Positions 6,735 to 13,988 of a stretch of DNA of 22,477 nt are shown piece after piece. Made by a program: the position numbers and the translations under genes. A model generated the notes under the pieces. That model was not told the DNA's origin. It did no database searches and saw nothing but the letters and a program-made list of their open reading frames with translations. The DNA is from a virus: positions 1 to 22,477 of IMG/VR virus record IMGVR_UViG_3300023181_000376; one strand, written 5' to 3'. Positions within the stretch are counted from its first letter, which is position 1; every line of letters starts with the position of its first letter.

Positions 6735-6932
6735 ATGTTGGATCGAGCAAAACTTCAAGACCATTACGACGAATCTGATGAATTTGATTACCAAGCACTC
6801 ACCGCTCTGGAACTGCGGTTAATCATGCTTTACCGGCGGATGTCTGATTCAGATCGACAGCGTGTAATAAGGATGTCGAAAGCCCTTTCTGAAGTCCCTG
6901 ACAGCTCGCGGATCGACAACGCCCACACATAA
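6735..6932 (+). CDS. Small protein resembling the repressor tail
   Basis: A 65-residue acidic protein with a good GGAG ribosome site before the ATG at 6735. Its middle (about residues 22-52, TALELRLIMLYRRMSDSDRQRVIR) resembles the C-terminal helical tail of the upstream repressor (DEEDALVKKYRRIPEDDQKTI): both have an acidic start, L-x3-YRR, an acidic turn, then R and a hydrophobic helix. There is no HTH. It starts 99 bases after the repressor on the same strand and may be co-transcribed with it. It could be an antirepressor-like or dimer-interfering partner, or a remnant of a duplicated repressor. This is my comparison by eye, not a search result. Confidence 0.6.
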   Translation: MLDRAKLQDHYDESDEFDYQALTALELRLIMLYRRMSDSDRQRVIRMSKALSEVPDSSRIDNAHT

Positions 6933-6954
6933 ATTCATATCGACGTCGCATCAG

Positions 6955-6977
6955 GCGCTGGCCCCAGTGGCTGGCGC
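6955..6977 (+). other. Stem-loop between convergent genes
   Basis: A 9-bp stem with two G-T wobbles (6955-6963 with 6969-6977, loop of five) lies between the convergent ends of the 65-residue gene and ogr. It pairs better as plus-strand RNA. There is no following T tract, so terminator function is only possible, not shown. Confidence 0.35.
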
Positions 6978-6988
6978 TCCCGCCCGCA

Positions 6989-7237
6989 TCATGCGGCCCC
7001 CAGTTGTTCAAACAGCTCCCGTTGCTGATTCCTGGACAAGTTCTTCAAACTGTCAAAAATGAGCCTGTCCATAGCTTGGGCCGATGGGCTGAGCGTGTGC
7101 GAAAACGTCAGGTTTGCCACCCACGTGTGCCCACACTTTGCGTCCAGGCACTGGCAATACAACTTGGCAAAGTCATTCGAAAGCTGATCCCTCGAAGCAA
7201 TCCGCCCTCTGTGTCCGCACTTACAGGTGATGCGCAT
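6989..7237 (-). CDS. ogr: Ogr/Delta-type zinc-finger late transcription activator
   Basis: An 82-residue protein of the Ogr/Delta family, which in P2 recruits RNA polymerase to late promoters. The zinc ligands are visible as C5-x-C7 and C30-x4-C35, with C28 as a further candidate. The family pattern is clear in KLYCQCLDAKCGHTWVANL followed by a SHTLSPSAQ segment. The ATG at 7237 has a strong GGGAGGGA ribosome site; a longer frame to 7270 adds only a short Trp/Gly-rich leader. The C-terminal helix (residues 55-82) extends past the zinc domain. It lies 67 bases downstream of portal on the same strand, so late transcription through terminase and portal could also express it. Confidence 0.93.
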   Translation of the reverse strand: MRITCKCGHRGRIASRDQLSNDFAKLYCQCLDAKCGHTWVANLTFSHTLSPSAQAMDRLIFDSLKNLSRNQQRELFEQLGAA

Positions 7238-7263
7238 TTGTGTCCCTCCCCAGGGCCAGCCAA

Positions 7264-7296
7264 TTGCCATTATTTTGCCATATTATGTAGTGGCAT
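7264..7296 (-). promoter_or_regulatory. AT-rich repeats upstream of ogr
   Basis: In the short gap between portal and ogr, TTGCCAT occurs twice 11 bp apart (7264-7270 and 7275-7281), and the second copy forms an inverted repeat with TGGCA at 7291-7295. The stretch is much richer in A and T than its surroundings, consistent with a promoter or operator for ogr. No confident -35/-10 pair can be named. Confidence 0.38.
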
Positions 7297-7304
7297 TCCC
7301 TACC

Positions 7305-8336
7305 CTAGACACCAGATGTAGCGTTTTCCCCTTCCGCAGTTGCTCCTCTCCAGGCGAATCGCCTGTCCTGCCGCAAGGTATCGTTCACTTGATTGAAAAG
7401 TTGACAGATCGGACGAATTTCGTTGCTGGTGTACACGCGATCGATCTTCTCGATATCGCCGAATCCGGCGCTGTTTTCCGGGATGATCCCGGCCAGTGCG
7501 GGGTTCATGCGCCAGGCGGCGATCACGTCGTTACGGGTAATGTTTTTGACCTTCTCCAGCTCGTCCTTGGCCTGGAAATCACCTACGGGAATGATCTGAA
7601 TGGCCTTCTCGGATCCGCCCGGAATGTTCACGAACATGGACCGGAAGTTGCCCACACCCTTGCTGGCCGTGATCTGGGCGCGCAGCTCGTCCTCGTCGTC
7701 CTCACTCAGGTTCGGATCGTTGGTGTAGAAGATGTAACCCGCGTGTGCGCCGTTGCTGTAGTAGCGCCGGCGGAACAGGGTCGCTGCCTCGTTGAGCAAC
7801 AGCGCCTGCATGCCGCCCAGGTAGTCCGGAACGCCATAAACGTTCTGTTCCACGTCATAGTTGAAAACGTGCTCAACCTCGTCCTGGTCGAATTCCTCTT
7901 CCCTGCCATCGTCCAGCAACCTGACGAAGCCGCCTGCGCGCTTGATCCGCATGTTGATAGCGGGCAAGTGCTCCATTTCGAGTACTTCGCCAAATGCATT
8001 GCGGTGGCGGTACAGGTACATTTCCCCGAACACCATGTAATCCAGTGCGGCGCAGCTCATCGTTCGCGTGGACACGCCCAGCGACGGGATGAACTCACGC
8101 AGCAGCAGGTTGCGCTTGAACCCTGGAATGGCCCCATGATGCGCGTTGGCTCGCAGCAGCTTGGCCAGGCCTTGGCGCGACACAGGGGGCGTGTACAGCC
8201 GACCGTCGTGACTGGCGAACACGCCCAGGTACTGCCCGATGTTGTCGGTCAGCACCTGTTCCGGCGCTCCGAATGAAAAGGCCCGCATCGGCCCTGGTGC
8301 CGGTTTGGCCGGCTGTTTTGGTTTGTGACGAGCCAT
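7305..8336 (-). CDS. Q: Portal protein (P2 gpQ-like)
   Basis: A 343-residue portal protein that forms the dodecameric vertex through which DNA enters and leaves the capsid; P2 gpQ is 344 residues. The family signature is visible throughout: AFSFGAPEQVL near the start, a long helical body including LDYMVFGEMYLYR, VYGVPDYLGGMQALLLNEAATLFRRRYYSNGAHAGYI and RMNPALAGIIPEN (about residues 285-300). The ATG at 8336 (MARHKPKQ) is chosen because it gives the family length; in-frame starts at 8399 and 8429 would lie within terminase. Its first 242 bases are overlapped in another frame by the unusual extension of the terminase gene. Confidence 0.95.
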   Translation of the reverse strand: MARHKPKQPAKPAPGPMRAFSFGAPEQVLTDNIGQYLGVFASHDGRLYTPPVSRQGLAKLLRANAHHGAIPGFKRNLLLREFIPSLGVSTRTMSCAALDYMVFGEMYLYRHRNAFGEVLEMEHLPAINMRIKRAGGFVRLLDDGREEEFDQDEVEHVFNYDVEQNVYGVPDYLGGMQALLLNEAATLFRRRYYSNGAHAGYIFYTNDPNLSEDDEDELRAQITASKGVGNFRSMFVNIPGGSEKAIQIIPVGDFQAKDELEKVKNITRNDVIAAWRMNPALAGIIPENSAGFGDIEKIDRVYTSNEIRPICQLFNQVNDTLRQDRRFAWRGATAEGENATSGV

Positions 8337-10158
8337 GGTTTGCTGATCCAGTGAGTGCGTAGCGGCTGCGCCGCTGCTTGTTGGTGTTGAGAGGTTCATT
8401 GGCCAGTGCATGCATGATTGCCCAGGCAATATCGGCGTGGCCGGTGGCGTCCGTGCGCGATGCGCTGTAGGTGATCTGTCCGCTACCTGTGGTGCCGCGC
8501 TTGATCGTCAGGAAGGCCTGCGCAACGTCGTTCCAGCCGGCGTCCCATTCGATGCGGCTGCCGACGATGGTGTCCTGTGCCTTGAGCACCAGGGTGTTCT
8601 TGGTCTCCAGGCTGTAGTGGATCGAGGTCGCACGCGGATAGAAATCGCGCACCAGGTCGAATACGCCGTAACCGATGCCTGTGGTGTCGATGCCGATGTG
8701 CTGGACGTTGAAGCGCTCCGTAAGTCGCTTGACCTGCTCGGCCTGGTACTTGAACGACTGACCCCGCCAGCTGTGCTTCTCGAGGATCCGGAACTTGCCT
8801 TCCGGCTCGAGCGGCGGCGCGATGACTACGCAGGTCGCGTCGTCCCGGGTTCGGCTGGGGTCGTAGCCGATCCAGACGGGGCTGTTGCCGAATGGGCGCG
8901 GGTCGTCGGGTTCGTAGTCGGTCCACAACGCCAGATCGGAATAGCAGCGCTCCAGGTCGGCCAGGGAAAACACGCTCTGGGTGCTGTCGATGAATTTGCA
9001 CATGAACAGCTGTTCAAAACGGTCGTCGTCGTACTCCAGGCGCAGCTGCTCGAGGTCGAACAGATCGCAGCCGCCGGCGATCGCATCCAGGATGGTGATG
9101 ACCTTGCGCCATTGTCCGTCCGGACATAGCGTGCCGGCGGCCATCTGTTTGTCGCTTGGCCACGGCTCTTTGGCGGTTTTCTTCTTGCTGTTACGGAATT
9201 TCTCGCCAGTCCAGAACGGGTACGCCTGGTGCGACACCGCGCTGGGTGTGGAAAAGTAGGTTTTGCGCCATTTCTTGTGGGTCGCCATGGCGCTGGCCAC
9301 GGTGTTCAGTTTCTCGAAATCGCGGATCCAGAAATATTCGTCGACGTAGACGTGGCCATGGTGGCCTTGGGCGGTGCTGCTGTTGGTGCTGAGAAAGCGC
9401 AGCTCGGCCCACGGCTTGCCGTCCTTGCTGAGCACGATCGGGTTGCCAGTCAACTCCAGGCCAAACCACTCCTGGGCAAACGAGATGATGTAGCTGCGGA
9501 AAATCTCCGACTGGGCGCGGCTGGCCGATAGGAAGATCTGGTTGTCGCCGGTCAATACCGCATCCATGAACGCTTCGCCCGCGAAGTAGTAGGTCAGGCC
9601 CACCTGGCGACTTTTCAGGATGTTGCGGATCCGCGCTGTCAGCGGGTTGATCTTTGCGGCGTACAGCTCTTTCTGGTAGCCGTACATTTTGCTGATGAAC
9701 TTGTCCAGGAAGTCGACTTCGGTCAGTTCGCTGACGTCGTTCTTTACCGCTTTCTGTTTCTTCGGGCCGCGTTTTTCACCCCGATTGCCTTTATCTCGTC
9801 GCTCGCCGCGCTGGTCGTCGCGACGGTAGCCACCGTCCTCAATCGGATCATTCGCCGGCACCGGTGCGGGTTTGGCGCATTGCTTGGCCAGGCGTTCGCG
9901 AACAGTCGTCAGGCGATCCAGCTCATCCAGTTCACCCTTGGTCAGCGAGTCGGCTTTTTCCAGGAGCAACGTGATCCGCCGACTGACAGCGGTCAGCGGT
10001 TCTTCATCCGACAGCATGTCGTCCCATTCACCCTGGCGGATCCAGTAGTAGACGATCCGGATGTTGGGCAGGGATAACTGCGCCTGAATTTCACGCGGCT
10101 TGCAGCGGCGTAAATAGAGGCGTTTGGCGGCTTCTTTAAGTTCGGGGGCGTATGGCAT
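8095..10158 (-). CDS. P: Large terminase, ATPase/nuclease subunit (P2 gpP-like), with C-terminal read-on
   Basis: The packaging motor subunit. It has an N-terminal HTH-like region (residues 1-60), a charged linker (about 100-140), an ATPase domain with a Walker A-like KSRQVGLT (182-189) and Walker B YVDE (271-274), and a C-terminal RNase H-like nuclease with acidic candidates D433 (IGYDPSRT), D491 (GIDTTGIG) and D576 (GHADIAWA). The protein should end near residue 604, just before the portal start, which would match the roughly 590 residues of P2 gpP. Instead the frame runs 83 codons further into portal. Those residues look like portal translated in the wrong frame. A TGA-to-TCA change at codon 605 would explain this. 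The ATG at 10158 has no clear ribosome site. Confidence 0.95.
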   Translation of the reverse strand: MPYAPELKEAAKRLYLRRCKPREIQAQLSLPNIRIVYYWIRQGEWDDMLSDEEPLTAVSRRITLLLEKADSLTKGELDELDRLTTVRERLAKQCAKPAPVPANDPIEDGGYRRDDQRGERRDKGNRGEKRGPKKQKAVKNDVSELTEVDFLDKFISKMYGYQKELYAAKINPLTARIRNILKSRQVGLTYYFAGEAFMDAVLTGDNQIFLSASRAQSEIFRSYIISFAQEWFGLELTGNPIVLSKDGKPWAELRFLSTNSSTAQGHHGHVYVDEYFWIRDFEKLNTVASAMATHKKWRKTYFSTPSAVSHQAYPFWTGEKFRNSKKKTAKEPWPSDKQMAAGTLCPDGQWRKVITILDAIAGGCDLFDLEQLRLEYDDDRFEQLFMCKFIDSTQSVFSLADLERCYSDLALWTDYEPDDPRPFGNSPVWIGYDPSRTRDDATCVVIAPPLEPEGKFRILEKHSWRGQSFKYQAEQVKRLTERFNVQHIGIDTTGIGYGVFDLVRDFYPRATSIHYSLETKNTLVLKAQDTIVGSRIEWDAGWNDVAQAFLTIKRGTTGSGQITYSASRTDATGHADIAWAIMHALANEPLNTNKQRRSRYALTGSANHGSSQTKTAGQTGTRADAGLFIRSAGTGADRQHRAVPGRVRQSRRSAVHAPCVAPRPGQAAASQRASWGHSRVQAQPAAA

Positions 10159-10320
10159 GGCCGCAGTCTATGCGGCGAAAACGCAGGAAACGCGGGGTTA
10201 AAATCCGGGTTCGTCCTATAACGCGGAAATAGGACCAGCGCAAAAGTGAATCAATTGTTGGAGGGGGGATTGCTCCCTATCTTGGCGGCTCAACTCACCG
10301 ATTGAGCGCAGTTAACGCCC
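10159..10320. promoter_or_regulatory. Divergent late promoter region
   Basis: A 162-base non-coding region separates terminase (minus) from scaffold (plus), as in P2 where two Ogr-dependent late promoters face outward. It contains a perfect inverted repeat (10213-10235), a TATCTT -10-like hexamer toward scaffold at 10278-10283, a CATAGA hexamer toward terminase at 10172-10167, and a hairpin GCTCAA/TTGAGC at 10288-10307 in the scaffold leader. No -35 hexamers are evident, in keeping with activator-dependent promoters. Confidence 0.65.
10213..10235. promoter_or_regulatory. Perfect 7-bp dyad, candidate late-activator box
   Basis: GTCCTAT and ATAGGAC flank a nine-base centre. The dyad centre (10224) is nearly equidistant (about 55-57 bp) from the two outward -10-like hexamers. 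Ogr of P2 binds dyads (TGT-N12-ACA) upstream of late promoters; this dyad is different in sequence but right in place. Binding by the ogr product at 6989-7237 is inference. Confidence 0.55.
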
Positions 10321-11241
10321 ATGCCCCGTTCCCTTGTTTCGTTCTGGAAACGTGTCGCCACCAGCGGCATTACCGCCGATGGTCGCGAGATCCTTCCCCA
10401 GGAACTGCGCGATATCGCTGAGACCTACAGCACGGCCAAGTACACGGCTGTGATCTGGTCCGAGCATGAACGCTGGCCAGGTTCCTACGGCACCGTCTTT
10501 GCGGTGCGCCTGGCGGAAGGCGTGGAAGGTCTGGAAGACGGCCAGGTTGCACTGGAAGCCCAGCTCAAACCCAACGACAAGCTGCTGGCCCTCAATGACC
10601 AGGGCGAGAAGCTGTTCACCAGCATCGAAATCACCCCCAACTTCGCAGGCAGCGGCAAGGCCTATCTGTCGGGTCTCGCTGTCACCGATTCGCCGGCCAG
10701 CCTCGGTACCCAGGAACTCTACTTCTCCCGCAAGACCGGCAAGCCTGTGCATTACGCCGCTGCCGTGCCTCTCGGCGCTCTCAAAGAGGACGAGCCACAA
10801 GGGGAAGCCGGAAAGCTGATGACCATGTTCACCAGCCTGTTCAAGCGTCTGGGCATTGAAGAAACGCCCAGCGAAACCAACCCGAAAACCCTCACAGAGA
10901 ACCCCCCAATGGATGAAACCACCGGCACAGCGCTCAAGGCGCTGCGCGATCAAATCCTGATCATCGTCGCAGGTCTGGACACCGTGATCGAAGCGGCTGC
11001 TGCCTCGGCCCCCGAGCCTGACGCCGCTCTGGTCGACGACGTACAGGCGGCGGTCGACGAAGTCGTGTCCACCGCTGAAACCGAGTTCAAGAGCAAAAAA
11101 GAGGCCAAAGGCAACCAGGCACTGGCCGCCAGCCTCTCCGCGCTGCAGAAGGAATTCAACGCCCTGAAGGACTCCACCACCGGCCGCAATCTGTCGAAGA
11201 CGACCGGTGCTGCTGACCTCAAAAAAGTACGGGTGCTCTGA
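10321..11241 (+). CDS. O: Capsid scaffolding protein with protease domain (P2 gpO-like)
   Basis: A 306-residue scaffold that directs procapsid assembly and cleaves itself and the capsid protein. The N-terminal serine protease domain (about residues 1-150) shows the expected residues D20 (TADGREI), H49 (WSEHERW) and Ser124 in VTDSPASLGT, in the order of the P2 gpO triad. The C-terminal part (about 200-306) is Ala/Glu/Lys-rich and helical, as expected for the scaffold region. The ATG at 10321 (MPRSLVSFWKR) matches family starts, though the ribosome site is weak. It is the first gene of the plus-strand late operon, preceded by a hairpin in its leader. Confidence 0.95.
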   Translation: MPRSLVSFWKRVATSGITADGREILPQELRDIAETYSTAKYTAVIWSEHERWPGSYGTVFAVRLAEGVEGLEDGQVALEAQLKPNDKLLALNDQGEKLFTSIEITPNFAGSGKAYLSGLAVTDSPASLGTQELYFSRKTGKPVHYAAAVPLGALKEDEPQGEAGKLMTMFTSLFKRLGIEETPSETNPKTLTENPPMDETTGTALKALRDQILIIVAGLDTVIEAAAASAPEPDAALVDDVQAAVDEVVSTAETEFKSKKEAKGNQALAASLSALQKEFNALKDSTTGRNLSKTTGAADLKKVRVL

Positions 11242-11242
11242 C

Positions 11243-12265
11243 ATGTCCCATTCTCTTAGCAATCACGGCGCGAAGATGTATGCGCAGCTGCAGTTGGCCA
11301 TCGCTGAAAGCTACGGCGTGGATCTGTCGCGCAAGATGTTCAGCGTAGAACCCACCATTGCCCAGGAACTGAACGAGGCGATCACCGCCAAGTCGGACTT
11401 CCTGCAGCGCATTAACGTCGTACCGGTAACCGAGATCAAGGGCCAGAAGGTGTTCCTGGGCGTTTCCGGCCCGGTCACTGGCCGCACCAACACCACGACC
11501 AAGGATCGCGTAGCCAAAGATGCCTCGGCGCTGGACTCCACCCTGTACGAGCTTTCGTCCACGGAATCGGACGTCGGCCTGCCTTACGCGAAAATCGACG
11601 CCTGGGCGAAATTCCCGGACTTCCACCAGCGCTATTCGGCCGCCGTGCAGAAGCAAATCGCTCTGGATCGCATCATGGTGGGCTTCCATGGCACCCACGC
11701 GGCCCCGGATACCAACATCGACGAATTTCCGATGCTGCAGGACGTGAACAAAGGCTGGCTGCAGATTGCTCGGGAGCAGATCCCGCAGCAGGTGCTCAAG
11801 GAAGGCAAGGTGGCTGGCAAGGTGACTCTGGGTGTTGGTGGCGATTACGCGAACCTCGACGCTCTGGTGCATGACACCAAGCAAATGGTGGACGAGCGCC
11901 TGCGTGATGGCGGCGACCTGGTCGCAATCATCGGCTCTGACCTGCTGGCAGCCGACAAGGCCAAGCTGTACGCCAAACAGGGCGACGTGCCCACCGAGAA
12001 AGAGCGCATCGAAGAAGCTCAAGTCATTGCGACCTATGGCGGCCTGCCAAGCTTCAGCGTGCCGTTCTTCCCTGTGAACGGGATCGTGGTCACCAGCTTC
12101 GACAACCTGTCGATCTATTTCCAGGACTCCAGCTGGCGCAAACAAACGGTCGACAACCCGAAACGCTCTCGCGTCGAAGATTTCAACAGCCGAAACGAAG
12201 GCTATGTGATCGAGCAGCTCGAGAAGTTCGCGATGACCGAAAACGTTGAAGTGGTGACCGCGTGA
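11243..12265 (+). CDS. N: Major capsid protein (P2 gpN-like)
   Basis: A 340-residue protein (P2 gpN is about 357) that builds the icosahedral head. Family features include an N-terminal helical segment that would be removed by the gpO protease (about residues 1-30), SDFLQRINVVPV (about 53-64), the QIALDRIMVGFHGTHAA segment and a C-terminal GLPSFSVPFFP beta region. The ATG at 11243 follows the scaffold stop by one base, so the two are coupled; an in-frame start at 11207 inside scaffold is rejected because family proteins begin near this methionine. Confidence 0.95.
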   Translation: MSHSLSNHGAKMYAQLQLAIAESYGVDLSRKMFSVEPTIAQELNEAITAKSDFLQRINVVPVTEIKGQKVFLGVSGPVTGRTNTTTKDRVAKDASALDSTLYELSSTESDVGLPYAKIDAWAKFPDFHQRYSAAVQKQIALDRIMVGFHGTHAAPDTNIDEFPMLQDVNKGWLQIAREQIPQQVLKEGKVAGKVTLGVGGDYANLDALVHDTKQMVDERLRDGGDLVAIIGSDLLAADKAKLYAKQGDVPTEKERIEEAQVIATYGGLPSFSVPFFPVNGIVVTSFDNLSIYFQDSSWRKQTVDNPKRSRVEDFNSRNEGYVIEQLEKFAMTENVEVVTA

Positions 12266-12987
12266 GCCTGGCACTGGCGCACAAGCGCCGCTTACTCGCT
12301 CTAGGGCCAGCGGCCGCCGTCGCCGGTGCCGTAGCGACCGTTTATTCGGCGGAAACCGCGCTCAACAGCCCAGCCAACGCCAAGAAGCACCTGCAGCTGA
12401 TGGTCGACGCGTTGAATGTCGATCTGGACCGTATCAGCGCGATCGACAGCCGTGAACTGCGTCAGCAACTCAAGCGCGACGAGCTGCTGCCCAAGTACCT
12501 GGATTATGTGCAGCGTTACCTCGATTCGAAATTGATTTTCCCGAACCCGGTAATGATGCAAGTCCTGGTCTGGCTGTTCGATACCGCGCAGTTCACCACC
12601 GGCTTGCAGCTCGCCCAGGTGGCCATGGCCCAAGAGCAGGAACTGCCGGAACGCTTCAAGCGCAACGTGCAGACCTTCGTCGCTGACGAGGTGATCGAGT
12701 GGGCGGAAACCGAATACAAGGCCGGTCGTACTCCAGAACCTTACGTCTCGGATCTGCTGCACCTGGTTGACGGCGAATGGCAGCTGTTTGAGCGCATTCC
12801 GGCTCGCTATCACAAGTTGCTGGGGATCATCGGCATCGATCTGGAGGACTGGCCGCAAGCCATTGCCCACTTCGAACGGGCGATCGAGTTGTACCCCGAA
12901 ATCGGGGTAGGCACTCGCCTCGACACCGCACGCAAAGCCTTGAAGAAGGCAGAGCTGGCCGCTGCAGACGAACCACCTACCGAATAA
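12262..12987 (+). CDS. M: Small terminase, endonuclease subunit (P2 gpM-like)
   Basis: A 241-residue protein (P2 gpM is about 247) that recognises and cuts cos with gpP. It begins with a basic N-terminus (AHKRRLLALG), as in the family, and has a long helical body including MQVLVWLFDTAQFTTGLQLAQVAM and LVDGEWQLFERIPARYHKLLGI. The GTG start at 12262 overlaps the capsid stop as GTGA, a coupled arrangement. It ends at 12987 and is followed by a 99-base gap with a large stem-loop before gene L, unusual in an operon that is otherwise tightly packed. Confidence 0.93.
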   Translation: MSLALAHKRRLLALGPAAAVAGAVATVYSAETALNSPANAKKHLQLMVDALNVDLDRISAIDSRELRQQLKRDELLPKYLDYVQRYLDSKLIFPNPVMMQVLVWLFDTAQFTTGLQLAQVAMAQEQELPERFKRNVQTFVADEVIEWAETEYKAGRTPEPYVSDLLHLVDGEWQLFERIPARYHKLLGIIGIDLEDWPQAIAHFERAIELYPEIGVGTRLDTARKALKKAELAAADEPPTE

Positions 12988-13001
12988 CCGACTACCCCCC
13001 C

Positions 13002-13067
13002 GGCGAGAAACTGTGGATGTGAGCCAAGCCACGTGTGGCCTTGACCCACTGAAACAGTTTCCTCGCC
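13002..13067 (+). other. Large intercistronic stem-loop between M and L
   Basis: The arm at 13002-13014 pairs with 13054-13067 over 13 bp, interrupted only by one bulged base. Inside is a second hairpin made by 13026-13032 and 13035-13042. The structure fills most of the 99-base gap between M and L. There is no T tract, so it is unlikely to be a simple terminator; an RNA processing or stability element, or a scar, are alternatives. Confidence 0.6.
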
Positions 13068-13086
13068 CCTATTCGAGCGCCCAGCG

Positions 13087-13548
13087 ATGAGCTTTTCAGG
13101 TAAACCCACCACCTTTGTGGACCAGGACATTGAGAACGACGGCTTTTGGCCGAACCTCTCCGTGGCTGAGTTCCAGAAAGGTTACCGCCTGCCGGCGGAA
13201 TACCTGGGCGAGATGCTGGCCGCTGATTTGATCACCGCCATGGTCGAGGCCAACACCGATCTGGCCAAGTGCAAAGCCCGTTGGCAGTCCTCTGGCGTCG
13301 TCAGCTTGGAAACGGCTGACCCTATGGTGCTGCCGGAACGCACATTTCAAGCAGCGACGTACAAGCGCGCCGTGTATTGCCGCGCCAAGGCCAGTCTGTT
13401 GACCCAGTTCGCCACCGTGACTCGCCGAGAAAGTGCCGAGAACACGGGCAAGGAATTGCCGGAACGGTCGGAAACCTTTCTCGCCTTCAGCCAGGCCGCT
13501 GTTCGCTCTTTGCAGGGACGTGGCCGCATCTCGGTAGCGCTGCTGTGA
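13087..13548 (+). CDS. L: Head completion/stabilisation protein (P2 gpL-like)
   Basis: A 153-residue protein (P2 gpL is about 169) that closes the filled head and joins head to tail. The recognisable core includes DGFWPNLSVAEFQKGYRLP near residues 18-36, the helical RAVYCRAKASLLTQF segment and a C-terminal SQAAVRSLQGRGRISVALL. The ATG at 13087 lies just after the intercistronic stem-loop. It overlaps the next gene by four bases (GTGA). In P2 the tail gene X and lysis genes follow L, but here R follows directly. Confidence 0.92.
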   Translation: MSFSGKPTTFVDQDIENDGFWPNLSVAEFQKGYRLPAEYLGEMLAADLITAMVEANTDLAKCKARWQSSGVVSLETADPMVLPERTFQAATYKRAVYCRAKASLLTQFATVTRRESAENTGKELPERSETFLAFSQAAVRSLQGRGRISVALL

Positions 13549-13988
13549 TCAAGCTGCAGGCTTTGACGGCCTACCTCATCGAACGCCAGCTGGTGGTCCC
13601 GGAACAGCTCGACAGCTGGACGGACCAGGTGCAGCTGGAGTTGATCTGGAAGGACGACGTCAAGGGCATGCACATGGGCGACATGAACTACAGCGCCACG
13701 ATCGTGCTGGAGCGCTTCGCCGATCACCCCGGGCGTCTGATGGCTCTGGTGGGCAGCTGGCTGGAGAACCACGACGAAGACCGCGACGGCCTGCCCGCGA
13801 CCGTGTTCGACATCACCATGCTCGATGACGACCTGGCCGACGTGGATATCAAGCTGCAGTTCAGCGAACCGCAGTACCTGGCCGAGGATCCCGCCGGCGA
13901 AATCACCGCGTTCAAAAAGACCTGGTCATTTATTCCCTTCGAACTGTGGGTCGCGGAAACCGGCGAGGTGAATGGCGATGGCGCGTAG
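13545..13988 (+). CDS. R: Tail completion protein (P2 gpR-like)
   Basis: A 147-residue protein (P2 gpR is about 155) that acts at the head-proximal end of the tail. Visible family features are the N-terminal helix LTAYLIERQLVVPEQLDSWTD, the YSATIVLERF strand and an acidic FDITMLDDDLADVDIKLQF region, ending with FIPFELWVAE. The GTG start at 13545 overlaps the L stop as GTGA; the same frame is open upstream to 13377 but that part is antisense-free shadow coding within L. The gene ends 17 bases inside the next one. Confidence 0.9.
   Translation: MIKLQALTAYLIERQLVVPEQLDSWTDQVQLELIWKDDVKGMHMGDMNYSATIVLERFADHPGRLMALVGSWLENHDEDRDGLPATVFDITMLDDDLADVDIKLQFSEPQYLAEDPAGEITAFKKTWSFIPFELWVAETGEVNGDGA

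Noticed and set aside
11219-12274. 351-codon minus-strand frame opposite the capsid gene, and a similar one at 10312-11262 opposite scaffold
   Set aside because: Both are complementary shadows of well-recognised head genes; no ribosome site or family resemblance.
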